In this document: one piece after another, positions 56,466 through 64,000 of the stretch
How positions within the stretch are numbered: position 1 is the stretch's first letter
How the letters are laid out: every line of letters starts with the position of its first letter
NCBI RefSeq assembly: GCF_000018885.1
Contig: NC_010168.1
Span: 558,001-622,000, forward strand
Direction of reading: 5' to 3'
Source of the DNA: Renibacterium salmoninarum ATCC 33209
GTDB lineage: Bacteria > Actinomycetota > Actinomycetes > Actinomycetales > Micrococcaceae
DNA: 64,000 bases
Translations under genes and position numbers: made by a program
The notes under the pieces: generated by a model
What the model was told of the DNA's origin: nothing
Databases searched by the model: none
What the model saw: the letters and a program-made list of their open reading frames with translations, nothing else

Positions 56466-56870
56466 ATGTCGGCAATCAGTATTCATTCAGTTCGACGGAT
56501 CAGTGCCACAGTTTCGAGCGAAGGTAGCTCCGGCGAGGTTTTGAAGCCCGTAGAACCTTCAAAGCGGTCCCTTCGGCTGACGCGTAGGGGACGATTGGTA
56601 TTTATCGGGGTGCCGTTCGTTTTGCTCGCCGTTTTAGCTTTGGTGCTGGTGGGTGTTTTGACCTCTCCTTTGAAAGCCAGCGTCGACTCTGCATCTGGTA
56701 TCGAGGCAAGTAAGGTAACCGTTCAGTCGGGTGAATCGATTTGGTCGATCGCTGCTGAAGCGGGCCTTAATCGTGATCTTCGTGATGTGGTTTCTGAGAT
56801 TGTGCAGCTCAACAGCTTGTCGACTTCGGTATTGTCGCCAGGGCAGCAGATTTTTGTGCCGGGTAAATAA
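56466..56870 (+). CDS. LysM protein divergent from lexA (candidate SOS cell-division suppressor)
   Basis: This 134-residue protein has a basic N-terminus, one TM helix (44-65) and an extracytoplasmic LysM domain (84-132; VTVQSGESIWSIA, LSPGQQIFVPG). Position and architecture match M. tuberculosis Rv2719c (ChiZ), a damage-induced cell-wall protein that blocks division. ATG 56466 has AGGAAGGTGA before it. No hydrolase motif is seen in this short form. Confidence 0.8.
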   Translation: MSAISIHSVRRISATVSSEGSSGEVLKPVEPSKRSLRLTRRGRLVFIGVPFVLLAVLALVLVGVLTSPLKASVDSASGIEASKVTVQSGESIWSIAAEAGLNRDLRDVVSEIVQLNSLSTSVLSPGQQIFVPGK

Positions 56871-56985
56871 ACGTTCATTTCTTCAGGTTTTCCGGCCCGC
56901 GGTTAGAGCGATGTGAATTACTTGCGTGACGAGTAACATCGCCTCTGTTTTCGCAGTAGATGAGGCCCTCCCGTAAACTAGCTCG

Positions 56986-58125
56986 GTGAGTGAACAAGTT
57001 CCCGCAGAGCGGATGGCGAAACTGAGCCGGCTACCGCTCCGCGATGATTTGCATGGTTTAGAACCCTACGGCGCCCCGCAACTAGACGTTCCGATTTTAC
57101 TGAACGTCAATGAAAATACTCATGGAGTTCCCGCTGACGCTAAAGCGGCAATTATGAAGGCAGTAGAGCTTTCGCTAGCAGGTTTGAACCGCTATCCAGA
57201 TCGAGATTTCGTCGAGTTACGTACATGGCTTGCCAACTATCTTGGCCACAACCTCAGCCTGAGTAATATTTGGGCGGCCAATGGCTCTAATGAGGTTCTT
57301 CAGCAGATCTTGCAAGCTTTTGGTGGCCCCGGACGGAGTTTACTCAGTTTTCCGCCTACCTACTCAATGTATCCGTTGCTCGCCAGCGGAACCGGGACTA
57401 AGTATCTAGCCGGTCGCAGAGGCGAGGATTTCTCGTTAAGCGCCAGTGCTGCAGCTGAGCAGGTGCTTGAGTTTTCGCCGAATGTTGTCATCTTGTGTTC
57501 GCCGAACAACCCAACCGGCACTTCGCTGGGTTTAGATGTTGTCGAGGCGGTCTACGACGCCGGCGCTGCCTCACAAACCATTGTCATAGTTGATGAGGCT
57601 TACGCTGAGTTTGCGCAGAGTGATGCGCCAAGCGCGCTGACCTTGTTGCCTGGCCGGGAGCGACTGATCGTTTCGCGCACCATGAGCAAGGCGTTTGCGC
57701 TGGCAGGCGCGAGGCTCGGCTATCTTGCCGCAGCCGAAGAGATTACTGATGCGCTGCGTTTGGTGCGGCTGCCGTACCATCTCTCCGCTTTGACGCAGGC
57801 AACTGCTATTGCTGCCTTGGCGCACTCTGAATCATTACAAGCCAATGTTGAAGACATCAAAGTCCAACGTGATCGCATTGTGGCGGGACTCCGGCAGCTG
57901 GGGCTTAACCCGGCTCGTTCTGATGCCAATTTTGTCTTTTTCAGCGGTGTGCCGGATCCGCAAGGGCTTTGGCAAGGTTTGCTCGATGTTGGCGTGTTGA
58001 TTCGCGACGTCGGAATAGCCGGAAGTTTGCGGGTGACAGCGGGTACCGAACAAGAGACCTCTGCTTTTCTTGAACATACCGCCAGATTGTTAGGGAATCC
58101 GGTCCCGCACGGTTCCGTAGACTAG
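56986..58125 (+). CDS. hisC: Histidinol-phosphate aminotransferase HisC
   Basis: This 379-residue PLP enzyme catalyses imidazole-acetol-phosphate to histidinol-phosphate. VNENTHGVP, WAANGSNEVLQQI, CSPNNPTGT, DEAYAEF and SRTMSKAFALAGARLGY (PLP lysine) are present. GTG 56986 starts it. First gene of hisC-hisB-hisH-small ORF-hisA-sseB. Confidence 0.95.
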   Translation: MSEQVPAERMAKLSRLPLRDDLHGLEPYGAPQLDVPILLNVNENTHGVPADAKAAIMKAVELSLAGLNRYPDRDFVELRTWLANYLGHNLSLSNIWAANGSNEVLQQILQAFGGPGRSLLSFPPTYSMYPLLASGTGTKYLAGRRGEDFSLSASAAAEQVLEFSPNVVILCSPNNPTGTSLGLDVVEAVYDAGAASQTIVIVDEAYAEFAQSDAPSALTLLPGRERLIVSRTMSKAFALAGARLGYLAAAEEITDALRLVRLPYHLSALTQATAIAALAHSESLQANVEDIKVQRDRIVAGLRQLGLNPARSDANFVFFSGVPDPQGLWQGLLDVGVLIRDVGIAGSLRVTAGTEQETSAFLEHTARLLGNPVPHGSVD

Positions 58126-58155
58126 ATCAATACTCTGATTCAACAAAGGAAACTC

Positions 58156-58758
58156 ATGAGCATGCGCACTGCGCGATTGGAACGGAGCACCTCCGAGTCT
58201 TCTGTTCTGGTTGAGGTGAACCTAGATGGAACGGGCAAGTCTGAGATTGAGACGACTGTGCCGTTCTACAACCACATGCTGACTGCGCTCTCAAAGCATT
58301 CACTCATCGATCTGAGGGTGAAAGCGTCGGGTGACACAGATATCGACGTGCATCACACAGTAGAAGACGTGGCTATTACCCTGGGCGAAGTACTACGCAC
58401 CGCATTGGGCGATAAAGCCGGAATCCGGCGTTTCGGTGAGGCAACGATTCCGCTCGATGAGGCACTGGCACACGCCGTCGTCGACGTTTCCGGTCGCCCT
58501 TACCTTGTGCATAGTGGTGAACCAGCGGGGCAGGAGTACCACCTCATTGGCGGTCACTTCACCGGTTCGCTCACCAGGCACGTCTTCGAAGCGATAACTT
58601 TGCACGCGCAAATTTGTCTGCACATGCGAGTGCTCGCCGGTCGAGACCCGCATCATATTGTTGAGGCTCAGTTTAAAGCTTTTGCCAGAGCGCTTCGCTC
58701 CGCGGTCGAATCGGACCCGCGTGTCGATGGCATTCCGTCGACAAAGGGACTGCTGTGA
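58156..58758 (+). CDS. hisB: Imidazoleglycerol-phosphate dehydratase HisB
   Basis: This 200-residue enzyme has metal-binding histidine motifs ([18 protein letters not shown]-like [23 protein letters not shown]) and is of usual length without the phosphatase domain. ATG 58156 or 58162 can start it. It overlaps hisH by one base. Confidence 0.96.
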   Translation: MSMRTARLERSTSESSVLVEVNLDGTGKSEIETTVPFYNHMLTALSKHSLIDLRVKASGDTDIDVHHTVEDVAITLGEVLRTALGDKAGIRRFGEATIPLDEALAHAVVDVSGRPYLVHSGEPAGQEYHLIGGHFTGSLTRHVFEAITLHAQICLHMRVLAGRDPHHIVEAQFKAFARALRSAVESDPRVDGIPSTKGLL

Positions 58759-59414
58759 TGGCTACCGTAACGGTTCTTGATTACGGCTCAGGAAACGTTC
58801 GCTCTGCCGTGCGTGCATTGGAACGAGCCGGGGCTGAAGTGACGCTCAGTGCTAAAGCCGACGATGTGCTCAACGCTGATGGGCTGGTGGTGCCCGGAGT
58901 GGGTGCTTTTGCTACCGTCATGAAAGAGCTTAAAAGCGTCGATGCACTTCGAATGATTGGCAGGCGAGTCGCAGGTGGTAGGCCGGTCTTAGCCATTTGC
59001 GTAGGCTTGCAGATTCTCTTCGAGGCTGGTGTTGAACACGGAAATTCGGAACCAGGAATGGGCGAATGGCCGGGAACAGTTGAGCTTCTTCCTGCAGACG
59101 TAGTTCCTCACATGGGTTGGAATACGGTCCAGGCTCCGGCGGACAGCATGCTTTTCGACGGTGTTCGTGATGAGCGTTTCTATTTTGTGCACTCTTATGG
59201 CGTGCAGCACTGGGATTTCGATGTAACCCAGCCAAAAATGAAACCGCCCGCGGTGACGTGGAGCGAGCACGGCGCCAAGTTCATTGCAGCAGTGGAAAAT
59301 GGCCCACTCTGTGCAACACAATTCCATCCCGAGAAATCTGACGATGCCGGAGCTCGGTTGTTAAAAAACTGGGTCGATTCGCTTCCAGCGACCGGCCGGA
59401 ACCAGGTGGCTTGA
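58758..59414 (+). CDS. hisH: Imidazole glycerol phosphate synthase glutaminase subunit HisH
   Basis: This 218-residue amidotransferase has catalytic Cys81 in [12 protein letters not shown] and the His/Glu pair in [12 protein letters not shown]. It supplies ammonia to HisF (not in this window). ATG 58758 (GTG 58755 also possible). Confidence 0.95.
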   Translation: MATVTVLDYGSGNVRSAVRALERAGAEVTLSAKADDVLNADGLVVPGVGAFATVMKELKSVDALRMIGRRVAGGRPVLAICVGLQILFEAGVEHGNSEPGMGEWPGTVELLPADVVPHMGWNTVQAPADSMLFDGVRDERFYFVHSYGVQHWDFDVTQPKMKPPAVTWSEHGAKFIAAVENGPLCATQFHPEKSDDAGARLLKNWVDSLPATGRNQVA

Positions 59415-59570
59415 ATGATTCCGCTTCTCTTGATGGGCCTAGGCGGCCTGATGATCGGCGGCGTCATCGCCTTCTGGCAGCAAAAGGCCCCACGCTGGGT
59501 GCCGATCGCGTTCGCCGTCGTCGCGGTGATGTCGCTTGTTGCCGCCTACCTATTCACTCTTAACCAATAA
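59415..59570 (+). CDS. 51-residue membrane protein between hisH and hisA
   Basis: ATG 59415 immediately follows the hisH stop, giving 51 residues with two TM segments (about 3-20 and 31-47) joined by WQQKAPRWVP and ending NQ. Small hydrophobic ORFs of this type occur at this spot in other Micrococcaceae, from memory. No function is known. The uninterrupted frame and gene spacing support a real gene. Confidence 0.7.
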   Translation: MIPLLLMGLGGLMIGGVIAFWQQKAPRWVPIAFAVVAVMSLVAAYLFTLNQ

Positions 59571-59603
59571 TTCGCCTGAAACGCAAAAAGAACCAGAGGA
59601 ACC

Positions 59604-60338
59604 ATGACCGAGATGATTCTCGAATTATTGCCCGCCGTTGACGTTGCTGACGGTCAAGCCGTGCGTTTAGTGCAGGGTGAAGCCGGCAGCGAAACAAGCT
59701 ACGGTGCCCCGATCGATGCTGCTTTGGCTTGGCAGCAAGACGGCGCTGAATGGGTGCATCTGGTTGACCTGGACGCGGCTTTCGACCGAGGCTCGAACCT
59801 AGCATTGCTCCGCGATGTCGTGGCGCAATTGAACGTAAAAGTAGAGCTCTCCGGTGGTATTCGGGATGACGCCTCACTTGAAGGTGCCTTGAAGCTTGGT
59901 GCGGAGCGGGTGAACCTGGGTACCGCAGCGTTGGAAGATCCGGTGTGGACTGCAAGGGCCATTGAACGTTTTGGTGACAAGATTGCCGTTGGCCTTGATG
60001 TACGCGGCACTACTCTGGCCGCACGCGGTTGGACGAAAGATGGCGGGGATCTCTGGGAAGTGCTGGCCAGGCTTGAAGACGCCGGTTGCGCACGTTACGT
60101 GGTGACCGACGTCACTAAAGATGGCACGCTGCGTGGGCCGAACATTGAACTTTTACAACAGATGTTGGAACGCACCGATAGGCCAGTAGTAGCGTCTGGT
60201 GGAGTATCTAGCTTGGACGATTTGGTGCAACTTCGCGCGCTAGTTCCGCACGGTTTAGAGGGCGCAATTGTGGGTAAAGCCCTTTATGCTGGCGCGTTCA
60301 CCTTGCCAGAAGCGTTGGATGTTGCCGGCAGGCGATGA
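59604..60338 (+). CDS. hisA: Phosphoribosyl isomerase (HisA/PriA)
   Basis: This 244-residue TIM barrel has catalytic D13 (PAVDV) and the second Asp in TDVTKDGTL near 136, with VELSGGIRD and [10 protein letters not shown]. Actinobacteria often use one PriA for both HisA and TrpF reactions. Whether this one is bifunctional needs a check for trpF elsewhere. It overlaps the sseB-like gene by ATGA. Confidence 0.93.
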   Translation: MTEMILELLPAVDVADGQAVRLVQGEAGSETSYGAPIDAALAWQQDGAEWVHLVDLDAAFDRGSNLALLRDVVAQLNVKVELSGGIRDDASLEGALKLGAERVNLGTAALEDPVWTARAIERFGDKIAVGLDVRGTTLAARGWTKDGGDLWEVLARLEDAGCARYVVTDVTKDGTLRGPNIELLQQMLERTDRPVVASGGVSSLDDLVQLRALVPHGLEGAIVGKALYAGAFTLPEALDVAGRR

Positions 60339-61306
60339 ATCAATCCGGGCATGAGCAACAGGGGAGTGCAGCTCTGCCGCCACATATTGCGGCGGCATTG
60401 CGCGGCGCCGGTGGCGAGAGCGATACCGCCGGGCAGCCTTGGCAAGGGCGAGAGCTAAACGAGCAATACCACCAGTTTGACGATGACGACGGCGCCGCCA
60501 ATCAAGAGTTGTCATTGGCACTTGCTGGGCTCGTCGAGGGTAGTGCTGATGAAGCCGCGGTAGTGGCCAGCCTTGCGCAGGCCCGGGTTTTCGTCCCGAT
60601 CGTGGCCACAGCAACGGTGACTGAATCAGTCGAAGTTAGTGGTTCGCACGACGATCTTCAGGGTGATAAAGAATCTGAAATGGCGTTGGTCGTGGTGTCA
60701 GCTCCGGACGGAAGAAGTGCCTTGCCGGTGTTCAGCACCGTGCAGAATCTCACGGATTGGCACCCGCAGGCTCGGCCAGTAGCCGTTTATGCGCCCAGAG
60801 CCGCGCTATCAGCGGCTGCGGAGGATGCGCAACTGTTGGTTTTAGATCCAGGATCTGAAATAACCTTCGTAGTGCGTCGTCCGGCAATGTGGGCTTTAGC
60901 GCAGCAACGCCGTTGGCTACCGAGTTACGCGGACTTAGAACTGCATCAAGAAATAAGATCGGTGCTTTCGGCGCTAGATTCAGCCGATCTCGAAGATAGA
61001 CTGGGCAAGCAAACTGCGCGCGGATCGAACTTGCTCGGCCTAGATATTTTGCCGGGAGCCGGGATCCGATCAGCGGGGCCAGCTGGTGCCATACGCTCTG
61101 GTGGGGGAGCCGGACCGGAGCTGAGGTTAGTGCTACTGTTACGGCCCGGACTTTCAGCCGATTCGCTCAACGCATTCGTGGCCTCCGTTCAAACTGCGCT
61201 GGCCAGGAATGAGATGTTCGCGCAACGGGTTGACTCCTTGGAAGTCAGCGTGCACAGCGCAAGTAATGAAGTACCGGATCGTGAGGATCCAGAAAACCGC
61301 AGCTAG
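60335..61306 (+). CDS. SseB-family protein
   Basis: This 323-residue protein has an SseB N-terminal domain ([38 protein letters not shown]) and a conserved C-terminal half of unknown function. Usual neighbour of hisA in actinobacteria. Its role is unknown. The N-terminal 60 residues are polar and disordered. Confidence 0.85.
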   Translation: MNQSGHEQQGSAALPPHIAAALRGAGGESDTAGQPWQGRELNEQYHQFDDDDGAANQELSLALAGLVEGSADEAAVVASLAQARVFVPIVATATVTESVEVSGSHDDLQGDKESEMALVVVSAPDGRSALPVFSTVQNLTDWHPQARPVAVYAPRAALSAAAEDAQLLVLDPGSEITFVVRRPAMWALAQQRRWLPSYADLELHQEIRSVLSALDSADLEDRLGKQTARGSNLLGLDILPGAGIRSAGPAGAIRSGGGAGPELRLVLLLRPGLSADSLNAFVASVQTALARNEMFAQRVDSLEVSVHSASNEVPDREDPENRS

Positions 61307-61364
61307 CATCATCGGCACTTGGGGCTGTTGAAGTTAGCCCGAGAACAAGTGAAGGTGGATAGCA

Positions 61365-62645
61365 GTGGATTTCGGCCAGTATCGCGAGCTTTTAGGTGTC
61401 GCGGCGGTACGTCGTCTTTTGATTGTGGCAATGCTGGCCAGAGTTCCGCATGCCGCCTCGGCAATGGTGTTGACGCTGCACGTGGTCAACACGCTAGGTC
61501 TAGGCTATGGCGCGGCCGGTGGTGTGACGGCAGCGGTAACTATCGGTATCGCTTTTGGCGGTCCATGGCGCGGCAAATTGCTCGACAAAAACGGATTGCG
61601 CAGGACGTTGGTGCTTTCCATCATCACCGAGGCAATTATCTGGTCAATTGCACCGTTCCTACCCTATGCATTCTTGATCGTTGCGGCACTTATCGGTGGC
61701 GCGCTAGCCGTACCGATTTTCACTATTGTGCGGCAAGCGCTCGGTGTGATGGTCTCCTCAACGCAACGACGCACCGCCTACGCCTTGGATTCAATTGGCA
61801 CCGAACTCACTTTCATGGTGGGACCAGCTGCCGGCGTTGCCTTAGCTGCGGTGAATACTTATGCTGCGCTGGTCGTTATTGGCATCTCGTCCTCTTTGGC
61901 CGGGTTGTTCTTGTTCTGGTTCAATCCACCGACGCGTAGTGGCCAAGCTGGCAGCTACCAAGATGAAGCAGATGCCGCGGTGGACTGTATGGAGGAATTG
62001 GCTCCGGCGGAGATCGGCGGCAACGTCGTACTGCCGGTAACCGGTGCCGCTCGACGTCGATTCAACAAAGTCCAAGGCAGCCTTAGCTGGATGAGTGTCT
62101 CGGTTATTGCGGTATTGGGGGCGGCCGTAGCCACCGGGCTAACTTTGACCGGAACCGACGTCGGAATTGTGGGCTTATTGCGTGAGCATGGCCAGCAGGA
62201 ACAGATCGGAATTGTCTTCTTAGTGTGGTGCGCGGCCTCGATAGTTGGCGGCATTATTTATGGTGCCTTGCATCGTAAAATCAATCCGCTGTGGCTGCTC
62301 TTGATTATGGCCGTGCTCACGGTGCCAATGGGTTTTGCGCATGAGACCTGGGCGGTGGTGCTCTTGAGCATTCCGCCGGGCTTATTTTGCGCACCGGCGC
62401 TGTCCTCGACCTCAGAATGGATTGCGGATCTGGTCCCGGAACAGCGCCGTGGCGAGGCAATGGGCTGGTTCGGGTCTGCGATCACGCTCGGCAGTGCAGT
62501 AGGGGCGCCGATGGCGGGCCTAGCGATCGACATGGTTGGCCCCTGGGGCGGCTTCGTGACAGTCGGCGTGATTGCCGCCGTGCTCGGCGCTGCCGGAATC
62601 GTAGCCCAGGCCCTGTGGAAGCGCCGGCGCGCTGCGCTAGTTTAG
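61365..62645 (+). CDS. MFS transporter
   Basis: This 426-residue permease has about 12 TM helices, with typical MFS loop KNGLRRTL after TM2/3 and a long central loop (about 200-235). No signature for one substrate. GTG 61365. Convergent with the NAD(P)-binding gene. Confidence 0.87.
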   Translation: MDFGQYRELLGVAAVRRLLIVAMLARVPHAASAMVLTLHVVNTLGLGYGAAGGVTAAVTIGIAFGGPWRGKLLDKNGLRRTLVLSIITEAIIWSIAPFLPYAFLIVAALIGGALAVPIFTIVRQALGVMVSSTQRRTAYALDSIGTELTFMVGPAAGVALAAVNTYAALVVIGISSSLAGLFLFWFNPPTRSGQAGSYQDEADAAVDCMEELAPAEIGGNVVLPVTGAARRRFNKVQGSLSWMSVSVIAVLGAAVATGLTLTGTDVGIVGLLREHGQQEQIGIVFLVWCAASIVGGIIYGALHRKINPLWLLLIMAVLTVPMGFAHETWAVVLLSIPPGLFCAPALSSTSEWIADLVPEQRRGEAMGWFGSAITLGSAVGAPMAGLAIDMVGPWGGFVTVGVIAAVLGAAGIVAQALWKRRRAALV

Positions 62646-62659
62646 GCCGCCGGGTTTTG

Positions 62660-63580
62660 TCATATCCAGGCCAGAGTCGGCTCTAGCGCGTCGGCAAACG
62701 GCGTAGCGCTGAAGCCAAAGGCGCGTTCAGTCTCGCTCGGATCGGCCAGGAACTCGTGCCGGAACTGATAACTGCTAGCTGCCACCTCTCGCATTCTAGG
62801 GTTGATGAGACCAATGCCGCGAAGTAGCCATTGCGGAATCCCCGCGACCTTACCGGGATTGTCTTGCCTTCCAGCAATGTGGGCAACCTGATCGGCAATG
62901 TCGTTCCGGCTCGCTTCACTAGCGTGCGGCGCGATCCAGGCACGGCCTAACGCCTCGTCGCTATTGGCAACCGCAATCATAGTTTTTGCAATATCAGGAA
63001 TGTAAGCCCAGCTGTGTTTGAGCGCTGGATTGCCTACTACCCAAGCAGTTTTTCCGGCAAGAAGTGGTTCAAAGAAGCCATTCCCTAGGTGTGCATTGAC
63101 CGTAGCTGCTGGACCAAAATAGTCGCTCGCTCTGATTTCTGCCGCTTTGATATCGCCCCTTCGGTGCGAAGCGAAGATTGCTTCAGAGAGCTCGGCTCGA
63201 ATCTGCCCTTTGGTGTCTGCCGGAGTGAAGGGGGTCTGAGCTGTCATCGGCTTCGTTGGAATGCCATGCGCGTAGAGATTACCCATCATGATCAGCTTTG
63301 CGCCAGTATTCTGAGCTGCTTCGATCGTTGCCGCGCCGATTGCCGGCCATTCTTTGGCCCAGAGCTCATAGGGCGGATTCGTGCAAATATACAGAGTCTC
63401 AGCGCCGGTTAGTGCCTGAGTCAAAGCCGAAGCGTCGTTCGCATTAACTGAAACGGCGGCGGCATGAGGTAATTGCGTGCCGCTTCGAGTGCCGACGACG
63501 ACTTGGTCGCCGCGTGCGACGAGCTGACGGCTGAGTTCGGAACCGATTAGTCCGGCGCCGAGGATGAATTGCTTGGCCAT
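62660..63580 (-). CDS. NAD(P)-binding oxidoreductase (NmrA/epimerase-like)
   Basis: This 306-residue Rossmann protein begins MAKQFILGAGLIGSEL, a GxGxxG-type motif, with further AVSVNANDASAL and MGNLYAHG. ATG 63580 has AGGAG nine bases upstream. The active-site Tyr of classical SDRs is not evident. Divergent to a TetR regulator with which it probably forms a regulated pair. Confidence 0.85.
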   Translation of the reverse strand: MAKQFILGAGLIGSELSRQLVARGDQVVVGTRSGTQLPHAAAVSVNANDASALTQALTGAETLYICTNPPYELWAKEWPAIGAATIEAAQNTGAKLIMMGNLYAHGIPTKPMTAQTPFTPADTKGQIRAELSEAIFASHRRGDIKAAEIRASDYFGPAATVNAHLGNGFFEPLLAGKTAWVVGNPALKHSWAYIPDIAKTMIAVANSDEALGRAWIAPHASEASRNDIADQVAHIAGRQDNPGKVAGIPQWLLRGIGLINPRMREVAASSYQFRHEFLADPSETERAFGFSATPFADALEPTLAWI

Positions 63581-63619
63581 GAGTACTCCTGCGATGAAGA
63601 ATAAGAGAGAAGGAGAGCG

Positions 63620-63692
63620 GTGCTCTTGTTTGAGCATAGATCACTGACTATTCAATTACAAGAGCACTGATCTCATTTGTGTTCGGTGCTCT
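63620..63692. promoter_or_regulatory. GTGCTCT / AGAGCAC repeats, TetR operator candidates
   Basis: Three copies of an 7-9-base motif lie in the divergent gap: GTGCTCTTG (63620-63628), its complement CAAGAGCAC (63659-63667) and GTGCTCT (63686-63692). The second and third form an inverted repeat close to the TetR start, fitting a TetR-type operator. Confidence 0.5.
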
Positions 63693-63711
63693 GAAATGGC
63701 AGACTTAACTT

Positions 63712-64000
63712 ATGAATGAGTCATACCCTGCAGCTGAGGCACGGTCCGGACGCGGCGTACGTGCCCGTGCACGGGAGCAGATTCTGAGTGAGATTTTGGC
63801 GTTGGCGGAGGCGCAGCTTCGGGAAAAAGGAGCGTATGGGTTATCGCTCAGAGCAATAGCCCGCGAGCTAGGCATGGTCTCGTCGGCAATTTATCGATAT
63901 TTTTCCAGTGCGGACGCTCTTCTTACTGCTCTTATCGTTCGGGCCTATAACGAGCTGGCGGATGCTGCACAAGCTCAGTATGACGCTGCTGGTTCTGAGC
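63712..64000 (+). CDS. TetR-family regulator (cut by window end)
   Basis: N-terminal 96 residues of a TetR protein: basic start (RGVRARAREQI), HTH GLSLRAIARELGMVSSAIYRYF, and a following helix. ATG 63712. C-terminus lies beyond 64000. Divergent from the NAD(P)-binding protein. Confidence 0.85.
   Translation, partial: MNESYPAAEARSGRGVRARAREQILSEILALAEAQLREKGAYGLSLRAIARELGMVSSAIYRYFSSADALLTALIVRAYNELADAAQAQYDAAGSE

Noticed and set aside
61319..61939. 206-codon frame overlapping the MFS transporter start
   Set aside because: It is Cys/Arg-rich with no domain, and the overlapping frame has clear TM helices and continues to full length.
1..64000. tRNA, rRNA or prophage genes
   Set aside because: No cloverleaf-like segments, rRNA signatures or phage structural genes were recognised on reading. 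A tRNAscan or covariance search was not possible.

Overview
The window reads as a chromosomal segment of a mid-GC actinobacterium of the Micrococcaceae (Arthrobacter group). Support comes from the gene order ftsK-pgsA-cinA-clgR-DUF3046-recA-recX-miaB-miaA-dapF-hflX-lexA-hisCBHA, the PriA-type hisA, the Actino-pnp-like leader and CGAAC-N4-GTTCG-type SOS boxes. One IS6110-like IS3 element and about a dozen genes broken by single-base indels or nonsense codons point to Renibacterium salmoninarum, a salmonid pathogen with a decaying genome and many IS994 copies. The species call is inference from memory; the broken genes are read directly from the sequence.

Layout. 1-4133: tail of a small ORF, rpsO, pnp and a truncated M16 peptidase. 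4134-5464: the IS3 element, with an unrelated gene tail on its far side, so the locus has been rearranged. 5664-8826: moaD-moaA (minus) and modA-modB (plus). 8751-19420: a mosaic of short operons with two membrane-bound sulfite-oxidase-like molybdoenzymes, a GT87-like membrane glycosyltransferase (frameshifted), a GT2, a DUF2064/TIGR04282 transferase, a methyltransferase (frameshifted), a response regulator/histidine kinase pair (kinase frameshifted), a sugar epimerase and a frameshifted MTA phosphorylase. 19546-22229: moeA-moaC-mogA-moaE. 22275-29168: dapB, a small membrane protein, an alpha/beta hydrolase, an SGNH hydrolase, a transglycosylase with a stop codon in its signal peptide, dapA and ribonuclease J. 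29835-34131: epoxide hydrolase, azlCD with a divergent XRE-cupin regulator, TetR and a broken SDR. 34281-44070: ftsK, broken vanY, a second broken SDR/TetR pair, pgsA, cinA, clgR, MarR, DUF3046, recA and a twice-frameshifted recX. 44140-53264: secreted transglycosylase, miaB, miaA, dapF, amino-acid permease, RsmC-like methyltransferase and hflX with a coupled 30-codon leader ORF. 53271-61306: DinG-like helicase, lexA with a divergent LysM protein, and hisC-hisB-hisH-small ORF-hisA-sseB. 61365-64000: MFS transporter, NAD(P)-binding protein and a TetR regulator cut by the window edge.

How the genes work together. Molybdate capture (ModA/B, no ModC here), cofactor assembly (MoaA, MoaC, MoaD, MoaE, MogA, MoeA) and two molybdoenzymes form one functional block, interleaved with glycosyl transfer genes whose purpose is unknown. 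dapA, dapB and dapF serve lysine and peptidoglycan precursor synthesis. recA, recX, lexA, the LysM protein and the DinG-like helicase are the DNA-damage set, and SOS-like boxes lie in front of recA and between lexA and the LysM gene.

The best candidate for an undescribed system is the molybdoenzyme/glycosyltransferase/two-component block at 8.7-19.4 kb, although four of its members are frameshifted in this genome.
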